Notes under the pieces: model-generated
The model's input: only the letters and a program-made list of their open reading frames with translations
What the model was told of the DNA's origin: nothing
Database searches by the model: none
Shown: positions 16,677 to 25,261 of the stretch, in pieces
How positions within the stretch are numbered: position 1 is the stretch's first letter
How the letters are laid out: each line of letters opens with the position of its first letter
From: an uncultured Pelosinus sp.
Lineage (GTDB): Bacteria; Bacillota; Negativicutes; Sporomusales; Acetonemataceae
DNA length: 64,000 nt
Assembly (NCBI GenBank): GCA_900542835.1
Contig: UQPB01000001.1
Coordinates: forward strand, 62,001-126,000
Direction of reading: 5' to 3'
Position numbers and translations under genes: made by a program

Positions 16677-16805
16677 ATGACGGCTTCAACAATCGGCTTA
16701 CAGTGGCGCACTTCATACTTTTTTAGCTTTAGCCTGGGCTATTTTTATAGCGTGGGTTATTCGTTTATTAAAAAGTATAGTGAACACTGCCGATGGGCCG
16801 AATAG
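16677..16805 (+). CDS. Aromatic-rich leader peptide of the aro operon
   Basis: 42-codon reading frame, ATG 16677 to TAG 16803-16805, with GGAGG 7 bases upstream. Twelve of 42 residues are aromatic: Trp10 and 40; Tyr14, 22, 24, 28 and 34; Phe15, 16, 18, 23 and 30. It lies between a strong promoter and an intrinsic terminator (16839-16869) that precedes aroA. This is the layout of a ribosome-mediated attenuator, in which stalling at aromatic codons during starvation would favour read-through into the aro genes. It is too short for most gene finders. No homologue comes to mind; the assignment rests on composition and position. Confidence 0.75.
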   Translation: MTASTIGLQWRTSYFFSFSLGYFYSVGYSFIKKYSEHCRWAE

Positions 16806-16838
16806 CTGACCGAAGCGCATAACAAACGTTTCTGGCGG

Positions 16839-16869
16839 AATGAGACTCATGTGAGTCTCATTTTTTTTT
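16839..16869 (+). terminator. Attenuator terminator in the aro leader
   Basis: AATGAGACTC/GAGTCTCATT forms a 10-bp stem with a 4-base loop, followed by nine T residues (16861-16869). It stands 34 bases after the leader-peptide stop and 51 before the aroA start, so it would cut off the whole operon unless prevented from forming. Confidence 0.88.
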
Positions 16870-16919
16870 GTCGAAAGCGGCAGGCAGCGAAACCTGCAGT
16901 ATGGATGGAGGCAATAACC

Positions 16920-18191
16920 ATGGCAGATTTGATGATTACGCCGGCAAAGCTGACCGGCAGTGTTACGGTGCCGGCGTCGAAAAGCATGAGTCATCGCGCG
17001 TTGATCTGTGCCGGACTGGCGCAGGGGCAATCGCGGATCCGCGGTGCGACCGTTTCAGATGATATCACGGCAACAATCGGGGCAATGCGGGCTCTCGGCG
17101 CGGACATCATCGCCGCTGGCGGCGAACTGACGGTCAGCGGCGGCGGTGTTTCGCCGACTGCGGCGGTGATTGACTGCGGCGAGTCGGGTTCAACGCTGCG
17201 GTTTTTGATGCCGTTGGCCCTGCTGGGGACGCGGCGGATGACCTTTACCGGCCGCGGTCGTCTGGTGGAGCGTCCGGTGGCCGCTTATGCCGACATCTGT
17301 CGCAGCCAGGGGCTTTTGTGGGAAAGCGGCGGCGGCTTGCCGGTCAGCCTGCAGGGGCCGCTGCAGCCAGGAGCGTTTTCCCTTCGCGGCGATGTCAGCT
17401 CACAATTTTTATCCGGCCTGCTGTTTGCGCTGCCGCTGCTGCCGGGCGACTCGGTCATCCGGGTGACTACACCGCTGGAATCCAAAGGCTATGTTGACCT
17501 GACGCTGGCGGCTTTGGCCGATTTTGGCATTGACATTTGCCAGCATCAGTACCGCGAGTTCCGGATCAGCGGCGGCCAGTGCTACCGGCCGCGCGACTAT
17601 ACGGTTGAAGGCGACTTTTCGCAGGCGGCGTTCTGGCTGGTGGCCGGTACGATTGGCGCCGCAGTCTCCTGCCGCGGCCTGCTGGCGGCCTCGCTGCAGG
17701 GAGATAAAGCGATTGTCGATCTGATCAATGCGGCCGGCGGCAGCGTTCAGGCAATTGACAATGGATTTACTGCCCTGCCTGCCGCTGCCCGCGGCAGTGT
17801 GATCGACGCTGCCGACTGTCCGGATCTGGTACCGGTGCTGGCGGTGCTTGCCAGCCTCAGTCAGGGTGAAACCCGCATCATCCGGGCCGGACGGCTGCGG
17901 ATTAAAGAGTCGGACCGCCTGGCCGCCACCGCCGCCGAGCTTGGCAAGCTGGGGGCCGATATCCGGGAAGAGGGCGATTCGCTGGTGATTCACGGCAGGG
18001 AGCAGCTTAATGGCGGCGCCGTCGACAGTTGGCAGGATCACCGTATTGCCATGGCCCTGGCCATTGCCTCCATCCGCTGCCAACAGCCGGTCTGGCTGCG
18101 TGGCGCCGAATGTGTCAGCAAGTCATATCCGCATTTCTGGCAGGATTTTTCCGCATTAGGAGGGATTGTCAATGAGCGCTGTCTGGGGTAG
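16920..18191 (+). CDS. aroA: 3-phosphoshikimate 1-carboxyvinyltransferase (EPSP synthase)
   Basis: 423-residue cytosolic enzyme joining phosphoenolpyruvate to shikimate-3-phosphate, the sixth step of the shikimate pathway. The N-terminus has VPASKSMSHRAL (substrate-binding Lys-Ser), followed by CGESGSTLRFLMPLAL and, near the C-terminus, KESDRLAATAAELGKLGADI. Glyphosate class was not determined. ATG 16920 follows ATGGAGG and begins at the conserved core; the frame is open back to 16851 through the terminator, which is not coding. It is first in the aro operon, behind an attenuator, and overlaps aroC by 20 bases. Confidence 0.95.
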   Translation: MADLMITPAKLTGSVTVPASKSMSHRALICAGLAQGQSRIRGATVSDDITATIGAMRALGADIIAAGGELTVSGGGVSPTAAVIDCGESGSTLRFLMPLALLGTRRMTFTGRGRLVERPVAAYADICRSQGLLWESGGGLPVSLQGPLQPGAFSLRGDVSSQFLSGLLFALPLLPGDSVIRVTTPLESKGYVDLTLAALADFGIDICQHQYREFRISGGQCYRPRDYTVEGDFSQAAFWLVAGTIGAAVSCRGLLAASLQGDKAIVDLINAAGGSVQAIDNGFTALPAAARGSVIDAADCPDLVPVLAVLASLSQGETRIIRAGRLRIKESDRLAATAAELGKLGADIREEGDSLVIHGREQLNGGAVDSWQDHRIAMALAIASIRCQQPVWLRGAECVSKSYPHFWQDFSALGGIVNERCLG

Positions 18192-19239
18192 AAAAGTCCG
18201 CTATACGATTTTTGGCGAGAGCCACGGCGGTGGCATTGGCATGGTGATTGACGGACTGCCTGCCGGTACCGAGCTTGACTGGCAGTTAATTGAACGGGAA
18301 ATGGCCCGCCGCGCCCCCGGGAAGAGTCCATTGACCACCCCCCGCAGCGAAAAGGACAGTGTAACCATCTGCAGTGGCTTATACCGGGGCAAGACCGACG
18401 GTTCGCCGCTATGTGCGCTGATTGGCAACACCGATACCCGCTCTGCCGATTATGCCGCTGAACCGCACCTATTCCGGCCGGGTCATGCCGACTATACCGC
18501 TTTTGTCAAGACAGGAGGGCATAACGACCCTCGCGGCGGCGGTCACTTTTCCGGCCGGCTGACGGCACCGCTGGTGTTTGCCGGTGCTATTGCCAGGCAG
18601 CTGCTGGCGCCGGCAGGGATTGTAATCGGCGCCCATATTGCCCGCATCGGCACCGTCGAAGACGCCGCTTTTGACCCGGCGGCAATCTCATCCTCGCTGC
18701 TGGCGGAATTGAACGGCTCGTCCCTGCCGGTGCTGAACGGGACGGCGGCCGATGCCATGCGGCGGGAGATTGCCGCTGCGGCCGCCGCCGGCGACTCGGT
18801 TGGCGGTGTGGTGGAAGCGGCCGCCACCGGTCTGCCGGCGGGTACCGGAGAGCCGTTTTTTGACTCGCTGGAAAGCACCCTGGCCCACCTGGTGTTCTCG
18901 ATTCCGGCGGTAAAAGGAATTGAGTTTGGCAGCGGCTTTCAGCTTGCCGCTATGCGCGGCAGTCAGGCCAATGACAGCTTTGTTGTAAATAATGGAAAGG
19001 TGCAAACCGTCAGCAATCACCATGGCGGCGTCCTGGGCGGCATTGCAAGCGGTATGCCGCTGGTGCTGCGAGTCGCGTTCAAACCGACTCCATCAATTGC
19101 CAAACCCCAGGATACGGTTAATGCTGCGGGTGAGGCGGCGGTTTTAAACATAAAAGGACGCCACGATCCCTGTGTCGTTCCCCGGGCGGTGCCGGTTGTC
19201 GAAGCCGCTATTGCCCTGGCTGTTTGGGATATGTTGTAG
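18172..19239 (+). CDS. aroC: Chorismate synthase
   Basis: 355 residues. Removes phosphate from EPSP to give chorismate, using reduced FMN. Signature segments are visible: GESHGGGIGMVIDGLPAG near the N-terminus, RPGHADYTAFVKTGGHNDPR with RGGGHFSGR after it, and late SNHHGGVLGGIASGMPLVLR. ATG 18172 is chosen, with AGGAGGG about 7 bases upstream; the in-frame TTG at 18166 is less likely. The start lies inside the end of aroA (translational coupling). Length is normal, 350-370 being usual. Confidence 0.96.
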   Translation: MSAVWGRKVRYTIFGESHGGGIGMVIDGLPAGTELDWQLIEREMARRAPGKSPLTTPRSEKDSVTICSGLYRGKTDGSPLCALIGNTDTRSADYAAEPHLFRPGHADYTAFVKTGGHNDPRGGGHFSGRLTAPLVFAGAIARQLLAPAGIVIGAHIARIGTVEDAAFDPAAISSSLLAELNGSSLPVLNGTAADAMRREIAAAAAAGDSVGGVVEAAATGLPAGTGEPFFDSLESTLAHLVFSIPAVKGIEFGSGFQLAAMRGSQANDSFVVNNGKVQTVSNHHGGVLGGIASGMPLVLRVAFKPTPSIAKPQDTVNAAGEAAVLNIKGRHDPCVVPRAVPVVEAAIALAVWDML

Positions 19240-19259
19240 AATAGTAGAATGGTAGGTGG

Positions 19260-19775
19260 ATGACTGTGAAGCAAGACTGTTCCCGGGCAAGACCGAATGT
19301 CATTTTTATTGGCATGCCGGGCAGCGGCAAAAGTACGCTGGGGCGGTTGACAGCCCAGTGCCTGGGCTGGGAATTTTGCGACACCGATCCGATCATTGAG
19401 GAACGGACCGGCCGCAAGGTCAGTGAGATTTTTCACACTGACGGTGAAGACGGCTTTCGTCGTCTGGAAACCGAGATTATCCGTGAATGCTGCCAAAAGC
19501 GGGACGTTGTTATTGCCACTGGCGGCGGTGCTGTCACCCGGCCGGAAAACATGGCGATGCTGGCAGCGAGCGGCCGGCTGATTTATCTGGAGCGTCCGCT
19601 TGCCGATATTGCCGCCTGCGATCTGCAGGACCGGCCGCTGCTGGCCGGTGACAGCCGCAACCTGGGTGTGCTGTTTGCGCAGCGCAAGCCTTTGTATGAG
19701 CGCTATGCCAGTATCAGAGTGGCGAATGTACAGCCGCCGGAAGCGGTTGTGCAGGTAATTCTGACAGCAATTTGA
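19260..19775 (+). CDS. aroK: Shikimate kinase
   Basis: 171 residues, full-length and intact. The P-loop GMPGSGKST (about residues 18-26) binds ATP. DTDPIIEERTG holds the shikimate-binding Asp, FRRLE the Arg, and ATGGGAV the Walker-B-like Gly-rich turn. DRPLL in the lid provides the catalytic Arg. It phosphorylates shikimate at O3. It lies 20 bases after aroC. A second, degenerate copy of this domain is fused to AroE at the end of the same operon (21910-23163), so this is presumably the enzyme that supplies the activity. Confidence 0.95.
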   Translation: MTVKQDCSRARPNVIFIGMPGSGKSTLGRLTAQCLGWEFCDTDPIIEERTGRKVSEIFHTDGEDGFRRLETEIIRECCQKRDVVIATGGGAVTRPENMAMLAASGRLIYLERPLADIAACDLQDRPLLAGDSRNLGVLFAQRKPLYERYASIRVANVQPPEAVVQVILTAI

Positions 19776-19799
19776 CCGACGTAGAAGAGGAGGCAAACA

Positions 19800-20816
19800 A
19801 TGATGGTTATTGTTCTGCATGCATCAGCAACTGACGCGCAGATTGAAGAGTTGAAGGCCGAGGTGGAGAAGGAAGGCTGCACGCTTTGGCCGAGCCAGGG
19901 GAAATTCATGCATGTCATTGGCGTGGTCGGTGACACTGGCCGCCTGGATAAAGGCCGGTTGTTGAATAAAAGCTATGTGGATAAGGTGTTGTCGGTACAG
20001 GAACCGTATAAAAAGGCCAATCGAATGTTCCATCCCGAAAATACGGTCATTTCCGTCGGCGGCGCCAGTATGGGCGGCGAGCAGCTGGCGGTGATCGCCG
20101 GGCCGTGCTCGGTAGAAAGCGAGGAGCAGATTGTTGATATTGCCAGGCAGGTAAAGGCGTCGGGGGCCACCTTTCTCCGCGGCGGCGCCTTTAAACCCCG
20201 CACCTCGCCCTATAGCTTTCAGGGGATGCGGGAGGAAGGCCTGGAGCTGCTGAAAATAGCGCGCCAGGAAACCGGGCTGCCGCTGGTGACGGAATTGATG
20301 TCGGTGCGGCAGTTGGAGCAGTTTGTTGAAGATATTGACGTGATTCAGATTGGTGCCAGGAACATGCAAAACTTCGACCTTTTAAAGGAAGTAGGCCGGA
20401 CCGGCAAGCCGGTGCTGTTAAAACGCGGGCTCAGCGCCACTATTGAAGAGCTGCTGATGTCGGCGGAGTATGTCATGGCCGAGGGAAACCCCAATGTCAT
20501 CCTGTGCGAGCGGGGCATCCGCACTTTTGAAACCTATACCCGCAATACGCTGGATCTCAGCGCCGTTCTGGCGCTGAAACGGTTGAGCCATCTGCCGGTT
20601 ATTGTCGATCCCAGCCATGCCGCCGGCATGTGGTGGATGGTGGAAGCGCTGTCAAAGGCGGCGATTGCCGTCGGTGCCGACGGCATTATGGTCGAGGTGC
20701 ATAATGATCCGGCCAATGCCAAGTGCGACGGCGCGCAGTCAATTAAACCGGAGCGGTTTGCCAGTCTGATGCAGTCTGTCAGGGAACTGGCCCGCCTGGA
20801 ACAGCGGGTTATCTAA
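19800..20816 (+). CDS. aroF: 3-deoxy-7-phosphoheptulonate (DAHP) synthase
   Basis: 338 residues, catalysing the first committed step from phosphoenolpyruvate and erythrose-4-phosphate. An N-terminal ferredoxin-like regulatory domain (residues ~1-70, MMVIVLHASATDAQIEEL) precedes a class I-beta catalytic barrel with GPCSVESEEQIV, GGAFKPRTSPYSFQG, KRGLSATIEE and DPSHAAGMW. The N-terminal domain is the site of feedback control by aromatic end products in relatives. The gene starts ATGATG behind AGAGGAGG and follows aroK by 24 bases. The symbol is used in the Firmicute sense; aroG or aroA(G) are used elsewhere. Confidence 0.94.
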   Translation: MMVIVLHASATDAQIEELKAEVEKEGCTLWPSQGKFMHVIGVVGDTGRLDKGRLLNKSYVDKVLSVQEPYKKANRMFHPENTVISVGGASMGGEQLAVIAGPCSVESEEQIVDIARQVKASGATFLRGGAFKPRTSPYSFQGMREEGLELLKIARQETGLPLVTELMSVRQLEQFVEDIDVIQIGARNMQNFDLLKEVGRTGKPVLLKRGLSATIEELLMSAEYVMAEGNPNVILCERGIRTFETYTRNTLDLSAVLALKRLSHLPVIVDPSHAAGMWWMVEALSKAAIAVGADGIMVEVHNDPANAKCDGAQSIKPERFASLMQSVRELARLEQRVI

Positions 20817-20829
20817 GGAGGCAGGTAAC

Positions 20830-21894
20830 GTGGAAACGATTCGCGTGGCATTAAACGCTGCCGCTTACGATATCCTGATCGGCAACGGCCTGTTTCAGCA
20901 GGCCGGCTGCCAGCTGCGCCGCCTGACGACCGCTGCCAGAGCGGTTGTCGTCAGCGATGAGACTGTCGCGGCTCTATACGGACAGACGCTGCTGGAGCAG
21001 ATGGAGGCGGCTGGCTTTGCCGCCTCCATGACCGTGATTCCCGCCGGCGAAGCCAGCAAATCGCTGGCCATGCTGGAAAAAGTCTACCAGGGGTTTGCCG
21101 CGGCAAGGGTGAGCCGCGGCGATCTGGTAGTTGCCCTGGGCGGCGGCGTGGTCGGCGATTTGACCGGTTTTGCGGCGGCAACCTATTTACGCGGTGTTCC
21201 TTATGTGCAGATTCCGACGACACTGCTGGCGCAGATCGACAGCAGCGTTGGCGGCAAAACCGCAATTAATCTGCCGCAGGGAAAAAACCTCGCCGGGGCG
21301 TTTTACCAGCCGGCGGCGGTGCTGATTGATCCGGGGCTGCTTGACAGCCTGCCGCAGCCAACCCTGCGCGAGGGCCTGGCCGAGGCGCTGAAATATGGAG
21401 CGATCGCTGACCGCGGCCTGTTTGAGCGGATCGCCGCTTGCCGCAGTCGGGACGCTTTTTTCCGGCAGGCGCCTGCGCTGATTGCCGCCTGCTGCCGCAT
21501 TAAGCGTGATGTGGTTGAAGAGGACGAAAAGGACCATGGCCGGCGGCTGCATTTGAATTTTGGCCACAGCATTGGTCACGCGATTGAGCAGGTATATAAC
21601 TTTCAGACCTACAGCCACGGCGAGGCGGTCGCCATCGGTATGGTTAAAATCACCGAAGGCAGCGAACAGCGCGGGTTTAGCCGTCCGGGCACAGCCGCCG
21701 CCATCCGCGAGGCGCTGGCGGGGCTGGGGCTGCCGGTGACGACGCCGGACTGGGACCGTGAAGCACTGCTGGCAGCCATGGCGCTGGATAAAAAAAATAC
21801 GGGCGATAAGCTGCGGCTGATCGTCCTGCCGCAGTTGGGGACAGCCGAAATCATCGCCATGAGCCTGGAAGAGGCGGCGGCCGCGTTTTTATAG
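20830..21894 (+). CDS. aroB: 3-dehydroquinate synthase
   Basis: 354-residue NAD- and metal-dependent enzyme that cyclises DAHP to 3-dehydroquinate. Visible motifs are PAGEASKSL, VALGGGVVGDLTGFAAATYLRG, TTLLAQIDSSVGGKTAINL and the metal-binding His pair in NFGHSIGHAIE with SHGEAVAIGM. The GTG start (20830) follows AAGGAGG and lies 13 bases after aroF. Length and domain layout are normal. No dehydroquinate dehydratase gene is in this operon, so that step is encoded elsewhere. Confidence 0.95.
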   Translation: METIRVALNAAAYDILIGNGLFQQAGCQLRRLTTAARAVVVSDETVAALYGQTLLEQMEAAGFAASMTVIPAGEASKSLAMLEKVYQGFAAARVSRGDLVVALGGGVVGDLTGFAAATYLRGVPYVQIPTTLLAQIDSSVGGKTAINLPQGKNLAGAFYQPAAVLIDPGLLDSLPQPTLREGLAEALKYGAIADRGLFERIAACRSRDAFFRQAPALIAACCRIKRDVVEEDEKDHGRRLHLNFGHSIGHAIEQVYNFQTYSHGEAVAIGMVKITEGSEQRGFSRPGTAAAIREALAGLGLPVTTPDWDREALLAAMALDKKNTGDKLRLIVLPQLGTAEIIAMSLEEAAAAFL

Positions 21895-21909
21895 CGAAAG
21901 GAGACAGTC

Positions 21910-23163
21910 ATGCGAATTTACGGCTTGTTGGGAGAAGCGCTGTCACACAGCCTTTCGCCGGAGATCCATCGTTTTCTGTTCCGGCAGTTGAATATCGAGG
22001 CGGCCTATTCGCTGTTTCCACTGCCGCCGGCGCGGCTGGCGGCAGGTCTGGAAGGCCTGCGGCTGCTGGGGGCGGGCGGCGTCAATGTCACCATTCCGTA
22101 TAAAGCTCAAATCATGCCGCTGCTTGACGATCTGTCGGCTGAGGCCCGACTGCTGGGGGCGGTAAATACGGTGCTGTTCGGCAGTGGCGGCGCGATCGGC
22201 TATAATACCGACTATGGCGGCTTTGGGCTGATGCTGCGGCTGCACCAGATCGAGGCAGCGGGGAAAAGCGCCCTGGTGCTGGGAACCGGCGGCGCGGCCC
22301 GTACCGCCGCCTGCTGGCTGCGTGACCACGGCGCGGCCTCGGTGCGGCTGGTCAGCCGCCAGCCCGGCAGCAAGGGCGATTTTGCCGTTTTATCGTACGC
22401 CCAGCTGGCAGCGTTGCCGGCGGTCGATATTCTGGTGAATGCGACCCCTGTCGGCATGCATCCGTACACGGCGGCTTCGCCCCTGCCGCAGGAACTGCTG
22501 CCGCGGTTTGGCGTAATTATCGACCTCGTATATAATCCGGCCGAGACACGGCTGATGCGTGAAGGCCGCGAGCAGGGCGTCAGGGCGATTAACGGTCTGG
22601 CCATGCTGGCGGCTCAGGCCGTGGCCGCGGAGGAAATCTGGCAGGGGCGGGATCTGTCCGGGCTGCTGCCGCCGCTGTGCGATTTTCTGGCCGTCTTGCC
22701 GCCGCCGCGCAATCTGGTTCTGCTTGGCCTGCCGGGCAGCGGTAAGACGCTGCTGGGACAGTTGGCGGCAGCCCGCCTGGGCTGGGAATTCTGCGATATT
22801 GATGCCTATATTGAACGCAGGAGCGGACAGTCGGCCGGGGAGCTTGCTGCCGCGGGCACTGACCGGCTGCGGCGGCTGGAGCTGGAGGCCAGCCGCGAGT
22901 TTGGCCGGAGGCGGCGGACCGTGATCGCCGCTTCCTCCGGCTCCGGCCCCGAGGCCCTGGCCGGGCTGGCCGCCGGCGGCCATCTGGTTTACCTTGACCG
23001 CTCGCTCCTGCCGGCCGCCGCAGACGGCCGGCAGGAGCAAAAGGCGCTCTATGAACGCTGCGCCCATTGCCGGGTGCGTAATGACAGCTTGCCGCAACAG
23101 GCTGTCGACGCAATCCTGGCCGGTTTTGACCAGCCGGCGAATACTGCCGTTTCAGGGCAGTAA
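21910..23163 (+). CDS. aroE: Shikimate dehydrogenase fused to a degenerate shikimate-kinase-like domain
   Basis: 417 residues. Residues ~1-270 are shikimate dehydrogenase, reducing 3-dehydroshikimate with NADPH: GEALSHSLSPEIH, NVTIPYK, YNTDYGG and LGTGGAART. Residues ~272-417 resemble shikimate kinase. The P-loop GLPGSGKT (Lys279), CDIDAYIE and LRRLE are kept, but the GGG turn is replaced by SSGSG (~341-345) and the lid segment with the catalytic Arg is shortened or absent. The extra domain is probably inactive as a kinase and may be structural or regulatory (inference). An intact aroK lies in the same operon. ATG 21910 follows AAAGGAG. Confidence 0.9.
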   Translation: MRIYGLLGEALSHSLSPEIHRFLFRQLNIEAAYSLFPLPPARLAAGLEGLRLLGAGGVNVTIPYKAQIMPLLDDLSAEARLLGAVNTVLFGSGGAIGYNTDYGGFGLMLRLHQIEAAGKSALVLGTGGAARTAACWLRDHGAASVRLVSRQPGSKGDFAVLSYAQLAALPAVDILVNATPVGMHPYTAASPLPQELLPRFGVIIDLVYNPAETRLMREGREQGVRAINGLAMLAAQAVAAEEIWQGRDLSGLLPPLCDFLAVLPPPRNLVLLGLPGSGKTLLGQLAAARLGWEFCDIDAYIERRSGQSAGELAAAGTDRLRRLELEASREFGRRRRTVIAASSGSGPEALAGLAAGGHLVYLDRSLLPAAADGRQEQKALYERCAHCRVRNDSLPQQAVDAILAGFDQPANTAVSGQ

Positions 23164-23195
23164 CCGTCAAAGCCCAGCGCAACGTAAGAATTCTA

Positions 23196-23224
23196 TTGAC
23201 AGATGTAATATGTTATCATACAAT
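23196..23224 (+). promoter_or_regulatory. Promoter of the ilvBN T-box transcript
   Basis: TTGACA (23196-23201), a 17-base spacer and TACAAT (23219-23224) give a near-consensus sigma-70 promoter, about 10 bases upstream of the T-box leader. It lies only ~30 bases after aroE; no terminator separates the two units, so some aro transcripts may reach the T-box terminator. Confidence 0.8.
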
Positions 23225-23233
23225 GGTTACAAA

Positions 23234-23520
23234 CTATACCGAAAATTACGATGAACGGAACAGTAGTTACAGCTGTGATAGCCGCAGAGAGCCGGAGGCG
23301 GTGCGAACCGGTGCTATTGACTGTAGACGAATATCCTCCGTGAGTTGCGCACCGAAGATTGTAGTAGGCTGCGCCGGGCCTCGTCCGAGGAAATGCCGCC
23401 CGTTATTGCGGCGAGGTATCGAGCTTATGCTCCGTACCGTTAAGCGACTATGGTCAGCCATAGTAATTTGGGTGGTAACGCGGATTAACCTCCGTCCCTG
23501 TCGGGGACGGGGGCTTTTTT
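23234..23520 (+). promoter_or_regulatory. T-box leader controlling ilvBN
   Basis: Shows the T-box landmarks in order: AGTA of the specifier-loop side, AGAGAGCCGG at the Stem I AG-bulge region, GAATATCC on the 3' side of the specifier loop, and AATTTGGGTGGTAACGCGG (23465-23483), the tRNA-acceptor-binding antiterminator sequence. A terminator follows at 23489-23520. Uncharged cognate tRNA should promote read-through. The likely specifier is ATC (Ile) at 23333-23335, read from a predicted lower helix CGGA/TCCG; this codon is tentative. Confidence 0.92.
23489..23520 (+). terminator. T-box terminator
   Basis: CCTCCGTCCC pairs with GGGACGGGGG across a short loop and is followed by CTTTTTT. It is mutually exclusive with the antiterminator that uses the GGGTGGTAACGCGG element. 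Confidence 0.9.
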
Positions 23521-23576
23521 ATGCGATTAGGACTTTAAAGTAATACTAAACCATTGACCGGAAAGGGGAAATGAAG

Positions 23577-25259
23577 ATGAAAATGTTAGGGGCAGAAGCG
23601 GTTATCGAATGTTTGAAGCGGGAAAACGTGGAGCTCGTCTTCGGCTATCCCGGCGGCTGTGTGCTGACTCTCTATGATGCGTTGTACCGGGCCGATTTTC
23701 CGCATATCCTGACCCGGCATGAACAGGGGGCAGTGCATGCCGCTGACGGCTATGCCCGGGCAAGCGGCAAGGTAGGGGTCTGTATTGCCACGTCCGGCCC
23801 TGGCGGCACTAATCTGGTGACAGGTATAGCTACCGCCTATATGGACTCGATTCCGCTGGTAGCGATAACCGGCCAGGTGGGTGTTGCCCATATTGGCAAG
23901 GACGCATTTCAGGAAGCCGATATCTGTGGCATCACCACCCCGATTACCAAGCACAACTATCTGGTCAAAAAGGTTGAGGAGCTGCCGCGGGTGTTGAAAG
24001 AGGCGTTTCATATCGCTCGCAGCGGCCGTCCGGGTCCGGTTGTTGTCGATATCTCGAAAGATGTATTTAACGCCAGTCTCGATTTTTACTATCCGGAGAC
24101 GGTCAGCATTCGCGGCTACACGCCGGTTTTTGCCGGCGACCCGGCGGCAATTGCCGCAACCGCGGCGGCGCTGCGGCAGGCGAAAAGACCGCTGCTGTTC
24201 GCCGGCGGCGGCGTCGCCCTGGCGGGAGTGGCCGACTCGCTGCGGCAGCTGGCTGAATTGACGGGCTGTCCGGTCATCAGCAGCCTGATGGGGTTGGGCA
24301 GCCTGCCGTCCAGCCATCCGCAGCATCTGGGCATGGTCGGAATGCACGGCTCCTACGCCGCCAATATGGCAACCATGGAATGCGACCTGCTGCTGGGCAT
24401 CGGCGTCCGCTTCGATGACCGGGTAACCAGCCTGGTCAAGGATTTCGCTCCCGGGGCGCGGATTATTCACTTTGATATTGATCCGGCTGAGGTCAATAAG
24501 AATGTCAGGACAGATCTAAAGCTGATCGCCGATTTGCGCTGGTCGCTGCCTGCCCTGTGCGAGGCGGTTTCCCGGTCGCCGGAACCGGAACGTTCTGCCG
24601 CCTGGCTGGAGCAATGCCGGCAATGGCTGCGGCAAACACCGCTGCCGGAAATCGCGGCCGCCGAAAAGGTGGCGCCGCAGCAGGTGCTGCGGACCGTGCG
24701 GCGGCTGCTCGGCGATGAGGCGGTGATTGTTACCGATGTCGGTCAACATCAGATGTGGACAGCGCAATATTACGATTTTGTCCATTCTCGCTCCTTTTTG
24801 ACCTCCGGCGGCCTTGGCACAATGGGCTACGGCCTGCCGGCGGCTATGGGAGCCCAGCTTGCCGACGGCGGCAAGCCGGTGGTGCTGTTCTCCGGCGACG
24901 GCAGCATCATGATGAATTGCCAGGAGTTGTCTACGGTGGCTGATAATGGGCTGCCGCTCAAAATCATTGTCTTCAACAACCAGGTCCTGGGCATGGTTAA
25001 TCAATGGCAGCGCATGTTTTATGGCAAGCGCTATTCGCACTCAAGCACGCACGGCGGCACTGATTTTGTTAAACTGGCGGAGGCGATGGGCGTCGCCGGT
25101 CTGCGGGTTTCGCAGCCGCAGGAGCTGGAGCCGGTGCTGCGGCAGGCGCTGACAGCGGCGGGGCCGGTTCTGGTTGATATTGCCGTGCCACCGACGGCTG
25201 ACGTGCTGCCGATGGTGCCGCCGGGAGGCCGGCTGGATCAAATGGTGCTGGAGGGATAG
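23577..25259 (+). CDS. ilvB: Acetolactate synthase, large subunit
   Basis: 560-residue thiamine-diphosphate enzyme that condenses two pyruvate, or pyruvate and 2-oxobutyrate, at the start of branched-chain amino acid synthesis. It has LTRHEQGAVHAADGYARA with the catalytic Glu, SGPGGTNLVTGIA, and the ThDP motif GDGSIMMNCQEL ending at FNNQVLGMV. The start is placed at ATG 23577 because AAAGGGG ends 8 bases before it; ATG 23571 in the same frame is nearly on top of that site. The T-box upstream senses amino-acid supply. ilvN follows after 2 bases. ilvC and ilvD are not in the window. Confidence 0.95.
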   Translation: MKMLGAEAVIECLKRENVELVFGYPGGCVLTLYDALYRADFPHILTRHEQGAVHAADGYARASGKVGVCIATSGPGGTNLVTGIATAYMDSIPLVAITGQVGVAHIGKDAFQEADICGITTPITKHNYLVKKVEELPRVLKEAFHIARSGRPGPVVVDISKDVFNASLDFYYPETVSIRGYTPVFAGDPAAIAATAAALRQAKRPLLFAGGGVALAGVADSLRQLAELTGCPVISSLMGLGSLPSSHPQHLGMVGMHGSYAANMATMECDLLLGIGVRFDDRVTSLVKDFAPGARIIHFDIDPAEVNKNVRTDLKLIADLRWSLPALCEAVSRSPEPERSAAWLEQCRQWLRQTPLPEIAAAEKVAPQQVLRTVRRLLGDEAVIVTDVGQHQMWTAQYYDFVHSRSFLTSGGLGTMGYGLPAAMGAQLADGGKPVVLFSGDGSIMMNCQELSTVADNGLPLKIIVFNNQVLGMVNQWQRMFYGKRYSHSSTHGGTDFVKLAEAMGVAGLRVSQPQELEPVLRQALTAAGPVLVDIAVPPTADVLPMVPPGGRLDQMVLEG

Positions 25260-25261
25260 AG

